6,176 nt of DNA. Origin: Comamonadaceae bacterium. Lineage in GTDB: Bacteria; Pseudomonadota; Gammaproteobacteria; Burkholderiales; Burkholderiaceae_C. Every line of letters starts with the position of its first letter. Positions within the stretch are counted from its first letter, which is position 1. Below, piece by piece: positions 5,501-6,176 of this stretch. Below the pieces are notes generated by a model, which worked only from the letters and a program-made list of their open reading frames with translations, made no database searches and was not told the DNA's origin. A program made the position numbers and the translations under genes. Location: assembly GCA_013298415.1 (NCBI GenBank), contig JAAFHN010000172.1, forward strand, positions 1-6,176, written 5' to 3'.

Positions 5501-6019
5501 ATGTTAGACACCTGGACCTATCGGAAGACCGAGCGCGGCGTGCAGGCGTTCAAGGAGCGCAGCAGCTTTCTCACGCCACAGTTGCGCAGCCTGCTCATCA
5601 TGATCGATGGCGCGAAAAGCGTGGCAGACCTGAAAAGATTTGGCGCCGCATTGGGCGATATTGAAAAGAGCTTGAACATGTTGGCCGATGAGGGCCTGAT
5701 CGAGGCACCGCAGGCCCAAACCCCTACCCCGGCCGCAACCCCAGTGGGCTCTGCGCCTGCGCCTGCGCCTGCGCCAGCGGCAACTGCTGCGCAAGCCCAC
5801 ACTTCAGGCCTTTCGCTGCAGGGCTTCCAGCGCCAAGCCGTGCGCATCCTGCTCGACGGCATCGGCCCGATGGCAGACCCGATTTGCGAGCGCATTGAGC
5901 GCTGCAAATCAGCTGCGGATGCCGCTAAGGCAGCCGAACTGGGCGTTCAGTTGTTGATCGATTCCCGCAGGCCAGAAGCGGTGCAAAAACTCAGAGCGCT
6001 GATGGCTCAGCTGGGCTGA
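5501..6019 (+). CDS. Hypothetical protein with winged-helix-like N-terminus and Ala/Pro linker
   Basis: A 172-residue protein that I cannot assign to a named family. Start: ATG 5501 has GGAG at 5491-5494 with 6-nt spacing; the longer frame from TTG 5453 adds 16 residues through the tandem repeats and is not preferred. Residues 1-68 (TERGVQAFKERSSFLTPQLR, then LLIMIDGAKSVADLKRF and a final LNMLADEGLIE) read like a compact helical or winged-helix-like unit, of a kind I recall in small beta-proteobacterial proteins. Residues 69-100 are an Ala/Pro/Thr-rich, probably flexible linker. Residues 104-172 are predicted helical, with an LLDGIGPMADPICERIERC segment (117-135) and a C-terminal helix. There is no signal peptide or membrane segment, so it is probably cytoplasmic. 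The 124-bp gap from paaK suggests its own promoter rather than paa membership. A regulatory or scaffold role is only a guess. Confidence 0.75.
   Translation: MLDTWTYRKTERGVQAFKERSSFLTPQLRSLLIMIDGAKSVADLKRFGAALGDIEKSLNMLADEGLIEAPQAQTPTPAATPVGSAPAPAPAPAATAAQAHTSGLSLQGFQRQAVRILLDGIGPMADPICERIERCKSAADAAKAAELGVQLLIDSRRPEAVQKLRALMAQLG
5751..5774 (+). repeat. Hexanucleotide microsatellite (CTGCGC x4) in the linker
   Basis: Four exact head-to-tail copies of CTGCGC encode the alternating Ala-Pro run at residues 85-92 of the 172-residue protein. Because the unit is six bases, copy-number change by slippage would lengthen or shorten the linker without breaking the frame. Confidence 0.7.
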
Positions 6020-6025
6020 TTTCAG

Positions 6026-6047
6026 CGGGAAGGTAGTCGCTTTCCCG
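6026..6047. terminator. Hairpin between convergent genes
   Basis: CGGGAAGG (6026-6033), loop TAGTCG, CTTTCCCG (6040-6047): an 8-bp stem with one G-T pair in the 35-bp gap between the convergent stop codons. A smaller dyad GCTGA-TT-TCAGC (6015-6026) overlaps the upstream stop. The position suits a bidirectional terminator, but neither strand has a T-run after the stem, so efficiency is doubtful. Confidence 0.4.
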
Positions 6048-6054
6048 AGGTCGC

Positions 6055-6176
6055 TCAGCGCTGCAAGATGCTGTCCACATCCAGTTCCAGATAGGCGTTC
6101 TTGTCGAGCGTGATTTTCACCTTGGCCGGGAAGTATTGCAGCTCGGGCACCATCCAGAATTCCATCGTGATCGGGC
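6055..6176 (-). CDS. C-terminal fragment of a DUF3108-like protein
   Basis: A partial gene cut by the window's right end; only the last 39 residues and the TGA stop (6055-6057, reverse strand) are visible. The fragment contains MEFWMVPELQYFPAKVKITL and ends LELDVDSILQR. The pattern of a W followed by a substrate-like 'P.l.y.PakVki' and alternating hydrophobic strand residues resembles the C-terminus of DUF3108-domain proteins, predicted periplasmic beta-rich proteins of unknown function in proteobacteria. The frame is open to the window edge and the codon choice is normal. It converges on the 172-residue gene with a 35-bp gap. The family call is a pattern match from memory on a short fragment. 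Confidence 0.65.
   Translation of the reverse strand, partial: PITMEFWMVPELQYFPAKVKITLDKNAYLELDVDSILQR

Overview
The window looks like a chromosomal piece of a beta-proteobacterium, most likely of the Comamonadaceae/Burkholderiales. It is GC-rich with strongly GC-biased third codon positions, and its genes resemble the phenylacetate (paa) gene neighbourhoods of that group. This placement is inferred from gene content and style; no rRNA or other marker is present.

Left half (1-2228): a divergent pair of crotonase-fold genes. On the minus strand lies a PaaF-type enoyl-CoA hydratase with both catalytic glutamates (47-826). On the plus strand lie paaG, the ring-epoxide isomerase with its catalytic aspartate (932-1753), and paaI, a hotdog thioesterase that starts at GTG (1764-2228). 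A 105-bp divergent control region separates paaF from paaG and carries an 8-bp perfect inverted repeat.

Middle (2210-4046): the paa gene row is interrupted. Two related 196-bp repeat elements (A, 2210-2405; B, 3851-4046) lie in the same orientation on either side of one gene, an AAA_14/DUF4143 ATPase with a C-terminal PD-(D/E)XK-like motif (2470-3837). Each element has long near-perfect inverted ends of about 39 bp. Each arm is itself a tandem pair of CGAAAA-rich units, and the two elements share the internal block GCTCGGATGCTGCT at exactly the same offset. Element A supplies the last five codons and the stop codon of paaI; element B ends 16 nt before the paaK start codon. This is the most unusual part of the window.

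Right half (4063-6176): paaK, phenylacetate-CoA ligase (4063-5376); a 124-bp intergenic region with several small repeats; an unrecognised 172-residue protein with an N-terminal winged-helix-like region, an Ala/Pro linker and a C-terminal helical region (5501-6019); and the C-terminal end of a convergent minus-strand gene that resembles DUF3108 proteins (6055-6176, cut by the window end).

Working together: PaaK activates phenylacetate to phenylacetyl-CoA. The PaaABCE epoxidase, not in this window, makes the ring epoxide. PaaG isomerises it to the oxepin, and after ring cleavage PaaF hydrates the unsaturated adipyl-CoA intermediate. PaaI releases CoA from dead-end thioesters. The ATPase has no evident role in this pathway and looks like an insertion.
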